Assembly (NCBI GenBank): GCA_900543025.1
Contig: UQPP01000001.1
Location: forward strand, 1-64,000
DNA from: an uncultured Collinsella sp.
Lineage (GTDB): Bacteria; Actinomycetota; Coriobacteriia; Coriobacteriales; Coriobacteriaceae
Length of the DNA stretch: 64,000 nt
Direction of reading: 5' to 3'
Positions 38,893 to 46,389 of this stretch are shown in pieces. Below the pieces are notes generated by a model that was given only the letters and a program-made list of their open reading frames with translations, had not been told where the DNA came from and did no database searches. A program made the position numbers and the translations under genes. Every line of letters begins with the position of its first letter. Position 1 is the stretch's first letter.

Positions 38893-40725
38893 ATGGCTCG
38901 ACTGCACGTAATGGAACGCAGCCACGCTCAGGCCGTCATGGACGACCTGCACGATGCGCTCGGACGTCGTCTGGCGGTGAGTTCGCTCGCCCCGTGTCCC
39001 GTTGAGTTTACGGCAGCGCTCGTCAACCTGTGCTCCACCCAGAGCTGTGGCAAGTGCACGCCCTGCCGCGTGGGCCTGAGCGCGCTGAGCGATCTGCTCG
39101 CCGATGTGCTCGAGGGCCGCGCCGACGAGTCCACGCTCAATCTGATCGAGCGCACCGCCCGCACCATCTATCTTTCGAGCGATTGCGCCATCGGTTACGA
39201 GGCCGGCGCCATGGCGCTTACGGCTATCCGCGGTTTCCGTGACGATTTTGAGCACCACATCCGCGAGCACTCCTGTGGCTTTGACCGCGAGGCCCGCGTC
39301 CCGTGCGTCTCGGGCTGCCCGGCGCACGTCGACATTCCCGGTTACATTTCGCTGGTCGAGGCCGGCCGCTATGCTGATGCCGTCAAGGTCATCCGCAAGA
39401 ACAACCCGCTGCCGCTCGTTTGCGGCCTGGTGTGCGAGCATCCCTGCGAGATGCACTGCCGTCGTGGCATGGTCGATGACCCCATGAACATTCTCGCCCT
39501 CAAGCGTTTTGCCGTTGAGCACAGCGACCTCAACGATTACAAGCCCAACGTGGCTGACAACACCGGCAAGCGCATCGCCGTGATTGGCGGCGGCCCGGCC
39601 GGCCTTTCCTGCGCCTTCTACCTGGCCGTGATGGGCCATAAGGTGACCATCTTTGAACAGCGCCACCACCTGGGCGGCATGCTGCGCTATGGCATCCCCA
39701 GTTACCGTCTGCCGCGCGAGCGCCTGCAGGCCGAGATCGACTGGATCTTGAGCGCCGGCATCGACGTGGAACTCGACCACTCCGTCAACGGCGAGGAGCT
39801 TGCCCGCCTGCGCGACGAGTTCGATGCCGTCTACCTGGCCATCGGTGCCCACAGCGATAAGAAGCTCGGCCTTCCGGGCGAAGAGGCTCCCGGCGTGGAG
39901 TCGGCCGTCAAGATGCTGCGTGCCATTGGCGACGACGAGCTGCCCGACCTGAGCGGCCAGCGCGTGTGCGTCATCGGCGGCGGCAACGTGGCCATGGACG
40001 TGGCGCGCTCCGCCGTGCGCTGCGGTGCCGAAAAGGTGAGCATCGTCTACCGCCGTCGCATCTGCGATATGACGGCCCAAGACGCCGAGATCGCCGGCGC
40101 CCAGGCCGAGGGTTGCGAGGTCCTGGAGCTCACGGCGCCGCTCGCCATCGAGACGGGTGAAGATGGTCGCGTGAGCGGCCTGCGCGTACAACCGCAGATT
40201 ATCGGCGAGCCCCGCCGCGGGCGCCCGGCTCCGCGTGCCGCCGCCACGCCCGAGCGCGTCATCCCCTGCGAGCGCGTGTTTGTTGCCATTGGCCAGGACA
40301 TCGATTCCAAGCCGTTTGAGGAGATGGGCATTGCCTGCAAGTGGGGTCGCGTCGTCACCGATTCGGACGGCGCCGTGCCCAACTTCGATGGCCTCTTCAG
40401 CGGCGGCGACTGCCAGACCGGTCCCGCCACCGTCATCCGTGCCATCAACGCCGGCCGCGTGGCTTCGGCAAACATCGACCGCTACCTGGGCTTCGACCAC
40501 AAGATCAAGCTCGAGGTCGAGCTGCCGACCGTCCAGTTTAAGGGTAAGCACGAGTGTGGCCGCTGCGAGCTGGGCGAGCGCGAGGCCGGCGAGCGCATTC
40601 ACGATTGGAATCTGGTCGAGCAGGGCCTTACCGAGCAGGAGGCACGCCAAGAGGCGAGTCGCTGCCTGCGTTGCGACCACTTTGGCTTCGGTGCGTTCCG
40701 CGGAGGGAGGAACCTGGAATGGTAG
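38893..40725 (+). CDS. NuoF-like/GltD-like iron-sulfur flavoprotein (hydrogenase partner)
   Basis: The 610-aa protein combines a short NuoF C-terminal-type 4Fe-4S domain (about 25-120; SCGKCTPCRVG and a fourth Cys in SSDCAIG) with a GltD-like FAD/NAD(P) module (about 130-560). The latter has CVSGCPAHVDIPGYI, VIGGGPAGLSCA near 230, VIGGGNVAMDVARS near 360 and a C-terminal FSGGDCQTGPATVI. A final Cys-pair block CGRCELGE and CLRCDHFG follows. The FMN/NADH-binding half of NuoF is absent. It probably takes electrons from NAD(P)H or passes them between NAD(P)H and the hydrogenase. The start ATG 38893 has GAGGGG upstream. Its stop overlaps the hydrogenase start by seven bases. Confidence 0.85.
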   Translation: MARLHVMERSHAQAVMDDLHDALGRRLAVSSLAPCPVEFTAALVNLCSTQSCGKCTPCRVGLSALSDLLADVLEGRADESTLNLIERTARTIYLSSDCAIGYEAGAMALTAIRGFRDDFEHHIREHSCGFDREARVPCVSGCPAHVDIPGYISLVEAGRYADAVKVIRKNNPLPLVCGLVCEHPCEMHCRRGMVDDPMNILALKRFAVEHSDLNDYKPNVADNTGKRIAVIGGGPAGLSCAFYLAVMGHKVTIFEQRHHLGGMLRYGIPSYRLPRERLQAEIDWILSAGIDVELDHSVNGEELARLRDEFDAVYLAIGAHSDKKLGLPGEEAPGVESAVKMLRAIGDDELPDLSGQRVCVIGGGNVAMDVARSAVRCGAEKVSIVYRRRICDMTAQDAEIAGAQAEGCEVLELTAPLAIETGEDGRVSGLRVQPQIIGEPRRGRPAPRAAATPERVIPCERVFVAIGQDIDSKPFEEMGIACKWGRVVTDSDGAVPNFDGLFSGGDCQTGPATVIRAINAGRVASANIDRYLGFDHKIKLEVELPTVQFKGKHECGRCELGEREAGERIHDWNLVEQGLTEQEARQEASRCLRCDHFGFGAFRGGRNLEW

Positions 40726-42530
40726 AGCTCAACAAAACCACCGTCGGCGACAACAGCGAAAACGGAGCGCACAACATGGTCAGGCTCATTATCGATAACT
40801 GCGAAGTCGTGGTGCCCGAGCACACCACGATCCTGGATGCGGCCAAGTCCGTCGGCATTCAGATTCCCACCCTGTGCTACCTGCGCGATCTAAACGAGAT
40901 CGGCGGCTGCCGCGTGTGCGTGGTCGAGGTTGAGGGCTGCGACCAGCTGGTTGCCGCCTGCAACAACTACGTGCTCGATGGCATGGTGGTCCACACCAAC
41001 AGCCCCAAGGCCCGCGAGGCGCGCCGCACCAACGTGCAGCTGCTGCTTTCGCAGCACGATTCACGCTGCACGAGCTGTGTGCGCAGCGGTAACTGCAACC
41101 TGCAGACCATTGCCAATGACCTGGGCATTTTCTATCTGCCGTATCAAAGGCATTTGGCGGGCGAGGGCTGGGATTTCGATTTCCCCATCATCCGCGAAAA
41201 CGACAAGTGCATTAAATGCATGCGCTGCATCAAGGTGTGCGAGAGCGTACAGGGCCTAGGGATTTGGGACCTGACCAACCGCGCCACGCATACCGCCGTG
41301 GGCACCCGCGGGCGCGTGCCGATCGGCAAGACCGATTGCGTCGCGTGCGGCCAGTGCATCACGCATTGCCCGACGGGCGCGCTGCGCGAGCGCGACGACA
41401 CCGAGACCGTGTTTGACGCGCTCGCTAATCCCGACAAGATCGTGCTGGTGCAGATCGCGCCGGCCGTGCGTAGTGCTTGGGGCGAGGAGCTCGGCATTCC
41501 GCGCGAGGAGGCTACCGTCGAGCGCCTGGCTTGTGCGCTGCGCCGCGTGGGCTTTGAGTACGTGTTCGATACCGATTTCTCGGCCGATCTCACCATTATG
41601 GAGGAGGGATCCGAGCTGCTCGAGCGCCTGGGTAAGGCCGCCAAGGGCGAGGGCGACAGCCGAGGCTGGCCCATGTTCACGAGCTGCTGCCCGGGCTGGG
41701 TGCGCTTTGTGAAGGCGCGCTACCCGGAGTTTGTCGACAGCCTGTCCACGTCAAAGTCGCCGCAGCAGATGTTCGGCGCCATCGCCAAGACCTACTACGC
41801 CAAGGTGCTGGGCGTGGAGCCCGAGCGCCTGTTTGTGGTGTCCGTGATGCCGTGCACGGCCAAGAAGGCCGAGTGCGCGCTGCCGAGCATGGTGGGCGAG
41901 GACGGTACGCCCGATGTGGACGTTGCGCTGACGGTGCGCGAGATGGTGCGCATGATCCGCGCGAACCACGTGAGCGTGGATACGCTGGTCGAGGAGCCGC
42001 TCGATACGCCGCTGGGCGTTGGCACGGGCGCGGGTGTGATCTTTGGCGCCACGGGCGGCGTGATGGAGGCCGCCGTGCGCTCGGCCTATTACCTGGTGAC
42101 GGGCAAGAACCCCGACGCCGACTTCTTTACCGATGTGCGCGGCCTGGACGGCTGGAAGGAAGCCGTGGCCGATATCGATGGCACCAGGGTGCGCGTCGCC
42201 GTGGCGCACGGGCTGGGCAACGCCGCTCGTCTGCTCGACGCGATTCGCGACGGCCGCGTGAGCTATGACTTCGTTGAGGTCATGGCGTGCCCGGGCGGCT
42301 GCGTCGGTGGCGGCGGTCAGCCCATTCACGACGGCTGCGAGCTGGCAGCCGAGCGCGGTCAGGTGCTGTGGGGCCTGGATGCCGCTGCGGACATTCGCTT
42401 CTCGCACGAGAATCCTGATGTCCAGGCGTGCTACCGCGAGTTCTTGGGCAAGCCGCTCTCGCCACTGGCCGAGGAACTGCTGCATACCGACCATCACGCA
42501 TGGACGATGCCTAACGAGGGGACGTGCTAG
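40719..42530 (+). CDS. [FeFe] hydrogenase, multi-cluster
   Basis: The 603-aa enzyme catalyses H2 formation or oxidation at an H-cluster. Its N-terminal 2Fe-2S domain (TLCYLRDLNEIGGCRVCVVE), a His-Cys3 4Fe-4S domain (HDSRCTSCVRSGNC), and two 4Fe-4S clusters (CIKCMRCIKVCE and CVACGQCITHCPTG) form an electron wire. H-cluster motifs are complete: FTSCCPGWV, VMPCTAKKAE and EVMACPGGCVGGGGQP. The subunit is an M3-like group A type. Its ATG is inside the preceding stop (ATGGTAG), with GGAGGGAGG eight bases upstream, so translation is coupled. Maturation genes (hydEFG) are not in the window. Confidence 0.95.
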   Translation: MVELNKTTVGDNSENGAHNMVRLIIDNCEVVVPEHTTILDAAKSVGIQIPTLCYLRDLNEIGGCRVCVVEVEGCDQLVAACNNYVLDGMVVHTNSPKAREARRTNVQLLLSQHDSRCTSCVRSGNCNLQTIANDLGIFYLPYQRHLAGEGWDFDFPIIRENDKCIKCMRCIKVCESVQGLGIWDLTNRATHTAVGTRGRVPIGKTDCVACGQCITHCPTGALRERDDTETVFDALANPDKIVLVQIAPAVRSAWGEELGIPREEATVERLACALRRVGFEYVFDTDFSADLTIMEEGSELLERLGKAAKGEGDSRGWPMFTSCCPGWVRFVKARYPEFVDSLSTSKSPQQMFGAIAKTYYAKVLGVEPERLFVVSVMPCTAKKAECALPSMVGEDGTPDVDVALTVREMVRMIRANHVSVDTLVEEPLDTPLGVGTGAGVIFGATGGVMEAAVRSAYYLVTGKNPDADFFTDVRGLDGWKEAVADIDGTRVRVAVAHGLGNAARLLDAIRDGRVSYDFVEVMACPGGCVGGGGQPIHDGCELAAERGQVLWGLDAAADIRFSHENPDVQACYREFLGKPLSPLAEELLHTDHHAWTMPNEGTC

Positions 42531-42532
42531 CG

Positions 42533-43588
42533 ATGCGCGCGTTTGATTTTGAAATGTCGCGCCGGGGGTTTGCCTCGGCGCTCGCCGTGGGCGCCCTGTC
42601 ACTTGCGCTCGCGGGCTGTGGCGGCGGGGCTGCCGGTGCCGGGTCCGCCGCGGGCTCGGCTGCCACGGACGGCGCCGGTGCTGCCGCAGAGCCGGTCGAG
42701 GTGCACGTCGCCTCGCTCAAGGGTCCGACGTCGATCGGTCTGGTGCAGTTTATGGACCAGGCAGCCGATGGCGAGACGGACAATGAGTTCGACTTTGCGA
42801 TCAACACTGCCGCCGACGAGATTGTGCCCAAGGTCATTCAGGGCGATATCGATATCGCCCTGGTGCCCGCCAACGTGGCGAGCGTGCTCTACAACAAGAC
42901 CGAGGGCGCGGTGCAGGTCATCGACATCAACACGCTGGGCGTGCTGAACATTGTGACGGGCGACGCGAGCGTGGCCTCGTTTGGCGATCTGGCGGGCCAT
43001 ACTGTCTATATGACGGGCAAGGGCGCCACGCCGGAGTACGTCATGAACTACCTGCTGGAGCGCGCAGGCTTGGCCGGTCAGGTGACGCTCGAGTTTAAGA
43101 GCGAGCCTACCGAGGTGCTCTCGGCTCTGCTTGCCGACCCGACTGCCGTGGGCGTGCTACCCGAGCCGTTCAAGACGGCGGCCATCGCCAAGAGCGAGGG
43201 CAAGCTGTCGGCACCGGTGAGTTTGACCGATGTGTGGGACGAGCTGGCAGGAGACACGGGCTCGCGCTTGCTGACGGGTGTGACCGTGGTGCGCCGTGCC
43301 TTTGCCGAGGAGCATCCCGAGGCCGTGGCGGAATTCCTGAGCTGCCATGCTGCGAGCGTTGAGGCCGTGAACGCGGCGCCGGCGGACTGGGCGCAGGCCG
43401 TGGTCGATGCGGGCATCGTGGATAACGCCAAGATCGCCGAGAAGGCGATTCCCGGGTGCATGCTTGTCTGCCAGACGGGGAAGGATATGAAGGCCGCGCT
43501 CGGTGGGTACCTGAAGGTGCTGGCCGATGCGGACGCGAGCGCCGTGGGCGGCAAGCTCCCGGCTGATGATTTCTACTACATGGAGTAA
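42533..43588 (+). CDS. Lipoprotein substrate-binding protein (NitT/TauT-like ABC)
   Basis: The 351-aa product is a periplasmic-side binding lipoprotein. Its signal has a twin-arginine-like MSRRGFASALA followed by a lipobox LALAGC, so both Tat and lipoprotein routes are possible. The mature part is an NMT1/SsuA/TauA-like type II solute-binding protein with FAINTAADEIVPKVIQGDID and LGVLNIV. The substrate is unknown; nitrate, sulfonate, riboflavin precursors or pyrimidines are all carried by relatives. The ATG at 42533 is two bases past the hydrogenase stop; a GTG at 42524 overlapping that stop is an alternative with a poor spacing. It is part of the hydrogenase operon and is followed three bases later by the permease-ATPase gene. 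Confidence 0.85.
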   Translation: MRAFDFEMSRRGFASALAVGALSLALAGCGGGAAGAGSAAGSAATDGAGAAAEPVEVHVASLKGPTSIGLVQFMDQAADGETDNEFDFAINTAADEIVPKVIQGDIDIALVPANVASVLYNKTEGAVQVIDINTLGVLNIVTGDASVASFGDLAGHTVYMTGKGATPEYVMNYLLERAGLAGQVTLEFKSEPTEVLSALLADPTAVGVLPEPFKTAAIAKSEGKLSAPVSLTDVWDELAGDTGSRLLTGVTVVRRAFAEEHPEAVAEFLSCHAASVEAVNAAPADWAQAVVDAGIVDNAKIAEKAIPGCMLVCQTGKDMKAALGGYLKVLADADASAVGGKLPADDFYYME

Positions 43589-43591
43589 CCC

Positions 43592-44971
43592 GTGCGTGCG
43601 TTTGCTCGACAAATGATAGAGCGTATGAAGGCGGTGGCGGCAGCAGGTGCCGTTGCCGCCTTTTGGCTTGCCGTGTGGGTCTTCGTGGCGGCGCTGGTGG
43701 CACAGCCGCTGATTTTGCCGGGTCCGGGTGCTGTTGTGGTGGCGTTGCTGCGGCTGGTATGCGATGCCGGCACGTGGGCGATTCTGGCGGGCTCGGGTGT
43801 GCGGATTCTAGGCGGTTTGGCGCTTGCCGCGGTGTGCGGTGGTTTGCTGGCCGGAATTTCGTCGCGCTCGCGGGCGTTTGCCCGCTTGGTGGCTCCGGCG
43901 CTTTCGTTTGTTAAGGCGACGCCGGTTGCCTGCGTGGTGGTCCTGCTGCTCATTTGGCTGGGGTCGGCGCGCGTAAGCATTGCGGCGGTCTTTTTGATGG
44001 CGCTGCCGGGAGTGTATTTTTCGCTGGTCGAGGGCTTGACGCAAGCGGATAAACCGCTGGAGCAGATGTTTCGTCTGCATGGCGTGCGGGGTTGGCGACT
44101 GTTTTGTGCCCACACCTGGCGCGAAGTCCTGCCGTTTGTGCTTTCGTGCGCCCGCGCCGTGATTGGCATGAGCTGGAAGGCCGGCGTGGCGGCGGAGCTG
44201 ATCGGCATGGCGGTGGGCACCGTGGGTGAGCGCATCTATCAGGCGAAACTGCTCATCGAGACGGCTGACCTGCTGGCGTGGACCGTGTTGGTCGTGGCGG
44301 CATCGTGGGCATGCGAGCGCGTGCTGGTGTGGCTGCTGCGGGCGTCGGGGCCCGCAGCATGGCGTGCTGCTGTGCGGGCGCATGGGCGTTGTCCTCGCGG
44401 ACGTGCAGGCGGCTCTGCTGGCGGCAGGGCTGCTGCGGAGCTTGCGCTCGCCGTGGGCGATCGCGCTCCCTGGGCTCCGGCGCTCGACGGACTGGTGCTT
44501 CGTGTGCCCGCCGGTGGGCGCGCCTGCGTGATGGGCACCTCGGGCGTGGGCAAGTCGACGCTGCTTGCGCTGGCGGCGGGGGAGTGCGCGCCGTGCTCCA
44601 TGGTGTTTCAGGATGTGCGCCTGGTAGAGGGCGCCTCGGCTTTGGATAACGTGCTGGTGTGCGCCGACGCGCGCGTGGACGCCTCGAGTGCCGCGGCCCT
44701 GTTGCGCCTGCTGGTGCCGGGGGTCGATGTGCATGCTCGTGTGGCCGAGCTTTCGGGCGGGCAGCGCCGTCGCGTCGAGATTGCCCGAGCCCTGCTGTGT
44801 CCGGGCGGCGCAGTGATTCTGGACGAGCCCTTTACCGGCCTAGATACCGCTGCGCGCGACGCATGCGCCGAGGTTGTGCTCGACTTGCTCGACGGCCGCA
44901 TGCTGTTGCTTGCCACGCACGATGCCGTCGATGCTCGGGCCCTCAATATCTCGGACATCATCACGCTCTAA
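43592..44971 (+). CDS. Fused ABC permease-ATPase
   Basis: The 459-aa protein carries a NitT/TauT-like permease (about 1-260, six membrane segments, EAA-type loop around ELIGMAVGTVGERIY) fused to an ABC ATPase (about 275-459). The ATPase has Walker A GTSGVGKST, Q-loop VFQD, signature LSGGQRRR, Walker B VILDEPFTGLD and H-loop LLATHDA. The ATPase is short, lacking some of the usual 240 residues between Walker A and signature. The start is GTG three bases past the binding-protein stop. No separate ATPase gene follows, so the fusion probably provides both functions. A linker with Arg/Gly-rich sequence joins the domains. Confidence 0.85.
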   Translation: MRAFARQMIERMKAVAAAGAVAAFWLAVWVFVAALVAQPLILPGPGAVVVALLRLVCDAGTWAILAGSGVRILGGLALAAVCGGLLAGISSRSRAFARLVAPALSFVKATPVACVVVLLLIWLGSARVSIAAVFLMALPGVYFSLVEGLTQADKPLEQMFRLHGVRGWRLFCAHTWREVLPFVLSCARAVIGMSWKAGVAAELIGMAVGTVGERIYQAKLLIETADLLAWTVLVVAASWACERVLVWLLRASGPAAWRAAVRAHGRCPRGRAGGSAGGRAAAELALAVGDRAPWAPALDGLVLRVPAGGRACVMGTSGVGKSTLLALAAGECAPCSMVFQDVRLVEGASALDNVLVCADARVDASSAAALLRLLVPGVDVHARVAELSGGQRRRVEIARALLCPGGAVILDEPFTGLDTAARDACAEVVLDLLDGRMLLLATHDAVDARALNISDIITL

Positions 44972-44992
44972 ATACTTACTCAGCAACAAAAT

Positions 44993-45021
44993 GATTCGTT
45001 TTCCCCCGTCCCCATGGGGTC
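44993..45021. repeat. 29-bp half palindrome, family C
   Basis: It begins GATTCGTTTTCCCCC and ends CATGGGGTC. It follows the hydrogenase operon and its length equals that at 23-51. Confidence 0.7.
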
Positions 45022-45043
45022 GGGCGTGGTATTCTATCTGCGG

Positions 45044-45072
45044 GGTAATACTTAGGAATACCAAGTAATACC
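45044..45072. promoter_or_regulatory. Inverted repeat upstream of the antitoxin-like gene
   Basis: GGTAATACTT and AAGTAATACC, with one mismatch, flank AGGAATACC. Such dyads are the usual autoregulatory operators of RelB/DinJ antitoxins. Confidence 0.55.
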
Positions 45073-45185
45073 AATGCCGTAGAACAAACTCCAGATGCGG
45101 GCCAATCGGGTTGCCTTCACAGCCCGTCGCCCAGCCGCGTGGCCCGCATCCATCCGCACCACCGTCGTTTCAAAAAGGAAGCGCC

Positions 45186-45389
45186 ATGGCAGAACACATG
45201 ACCCCGGTTGTCGCGAAGGTCTTGCCCGAGGAAAAGGCGGCCTTCGCGGCGGCAACCCAGCTCGTGGGCACCACGCCGTCCAACGCCATCCGCATGTTCA
45301 TCGCCGCCTTCAATCGCTGCGGCACCTTCCCGTTCGACATCTCGCCGAGCGGGGCTTTTGGCGCTGCGCCCGATTCTCATCAACAATGA
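45186..45389 (+). CDS. RelB/DinJ-family antitoxin-like protein (orphan)
   Basis: The 67-aa protein has a ribbon-helix-helix N-terminus, PVVAKVLPEEKAAFAAATQLVGTT, in two adjacent pieces, then PSNAIRMFIAAFNR and the C-terminal PFDISPSG that in DinJ binds the toxin. The ATG at 45186 has AAAAGGAAG upstream. No RelE/YafQ-type toxin gene is adjacent: the next gene is a CPBP protease. It may be an orphan regulator, or its toxin has been lost. Its leader holds a dyad at 45044-45072. Confidence 0.75.
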   Translation: MAEHMTPVVAKVLPEEKAAFAAATQLVGTTPSNAIRMFIAAFNRCGTFPFDISPSGAFGAAPDSHQQ

Positions 45390-45402
45390 CTGTCCCAAAC
45401 TG

Positions 45403-45460
45403 CCGGCACTTGGGGACGTTCCTTTTCTGCCGGCAGTTAAGGAACGTCCCTAAGTGCCGG
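45403..45460. repeat. 58-bp palindrome (family G) overlapping the CPBP gene leader
   Basis: CCGGCACTTGGGGACGTTCC pairs with GGAACGTCCCTAAGTGCCGG, with only one loop-side difference. It lies between the antitoxin-like gene and the CPBP protease start, close to the ribosome site GAGGAGG. Confidence 0.75.
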
Positions 45461-45477
45461 GTTTTGAGGAGGTTGGC

Positions 45478-46389
45478 ATGCTCAATGCGATGGCGTGGGC
45501 GCTTGCGTGTTTTGGCGTTGTCGCTGCCGATATAGCCCTGAGCGTGGTTCTGTTTTCAGTTCTCGATGCCGTATCGGCGCTGACGGGCTATCCGATCGAC
45601 AACCTCGATATCCAATGGTTCCAGGCTGCCGCTCAGACGACGTCGTTTTTGATGGCGCTGCTGTGGTGGCGCTATCTGTGGCCGCGGTCGTTTATCGCGC
45701 GCTGGCAAGGTGAGCGTCCGCTTGGCGGGGGAGTGCGTAGCGCGTGGAAGCGCATTGCCTGCGTTATCGTGATCGGCTTGGCACTGCAGGTGGTCGTTGG
45801 CTACGTGACCGACGCCGTACTGTCATTGTTGCCCGAGGTCGCGGTCGATTACAGTGAACTTGTCGAGGAAACAGGCATGGGCGACACCAGCTATCTCGCC
45901 GTCCTGACTACGGTGCTCGGCGCTCCGTTTTGCGAGGAGCTGCTGGTGCGCGGCATCATTTTTGAGTTTTCGCTCCGAGCGTTTAACCCGCAGTGTCGCC
46001 CACTTTGGAAGCGCCGACGTCTCGTGCGACCGCAAGACGGCGCCATGGTGCCCTGGGCGGCCCCGAGTACCTGGGGTATCGCCGCGGCGATTGTGCTGCA
46101 GGCGGCAATCTTCGGCTTTATGCACATGAATTGGGTACAGGGCTGCTATGCGGGTGCCGCCGGCCTCATCTTTGGCTGGGTACTCGTGACCACCGGAAAG
46201 CTCCGCTACACGATTCTGCTGCACTTTGCCTTTAATGCCGGGTCGTATCTCATGACGATGCTCTGGTTTGTGAACACGCCGCTCGACGTGGCGGTCACGG
46301 TTGCCATCGCCGGCATCATCCTCGTGGAGGCGATGCGCTCACTGCGCCACGCATGCGAGACGGACATAGCGACGGCACCGCTGCCTTAG
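45478..46389 (+). CDS. CPBP-family intramembrane metalloprotease
   Basis: The 303-aa membrane protein has the Abi/CPBP motifs EELLVRGIIFE, FGFMHMNW and HFAFN in the right order. Five to eight hydrophobic segments are visible. Family members are Rce1-type proteases; in bacteria they are often linked to bacteriocin immunity, but that link is not evident here. The ATG at 45478 is preceded by TTTGAGGAGGTTGGC. The stop codon shares two bases with the stop of the opposing radical SAM gene. Confidence 0.85.
   Translation: MLNAMAWALACFGVVAADIALSVVLFSVLDAVSALTGYPIDNLDIQWFQAAAQTTSFLMALLWWRYLWPRSFIARWQGERPLGGGVRSAWKRIACVIVIGLALQVVVGYVTDAVLSLLPEVAVDYSELVEETGMGDTSYLAVLTTVLGAPFCEELLVRGIIFEFSLRAFNPQCRPLWKRRRLVRPQDGAMVPWAAPSTWGIAAAIVLQAAIFGFMHMNWVQGCYAGAAGLIFGWVLVTTGKLRYTILLHFAFNAGSYLMTMLWFVNTPLDVAVTVAIAGIILVEAMRSLRHACETDIATAPLP

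Noticed and set aside
45390..45477. Toxin gene partner of the RelB/DinJ-like antitoxin
   Set aside because: The stretch is too short and is mostly the 58-bp palindrome and the CPBP ribosome site.
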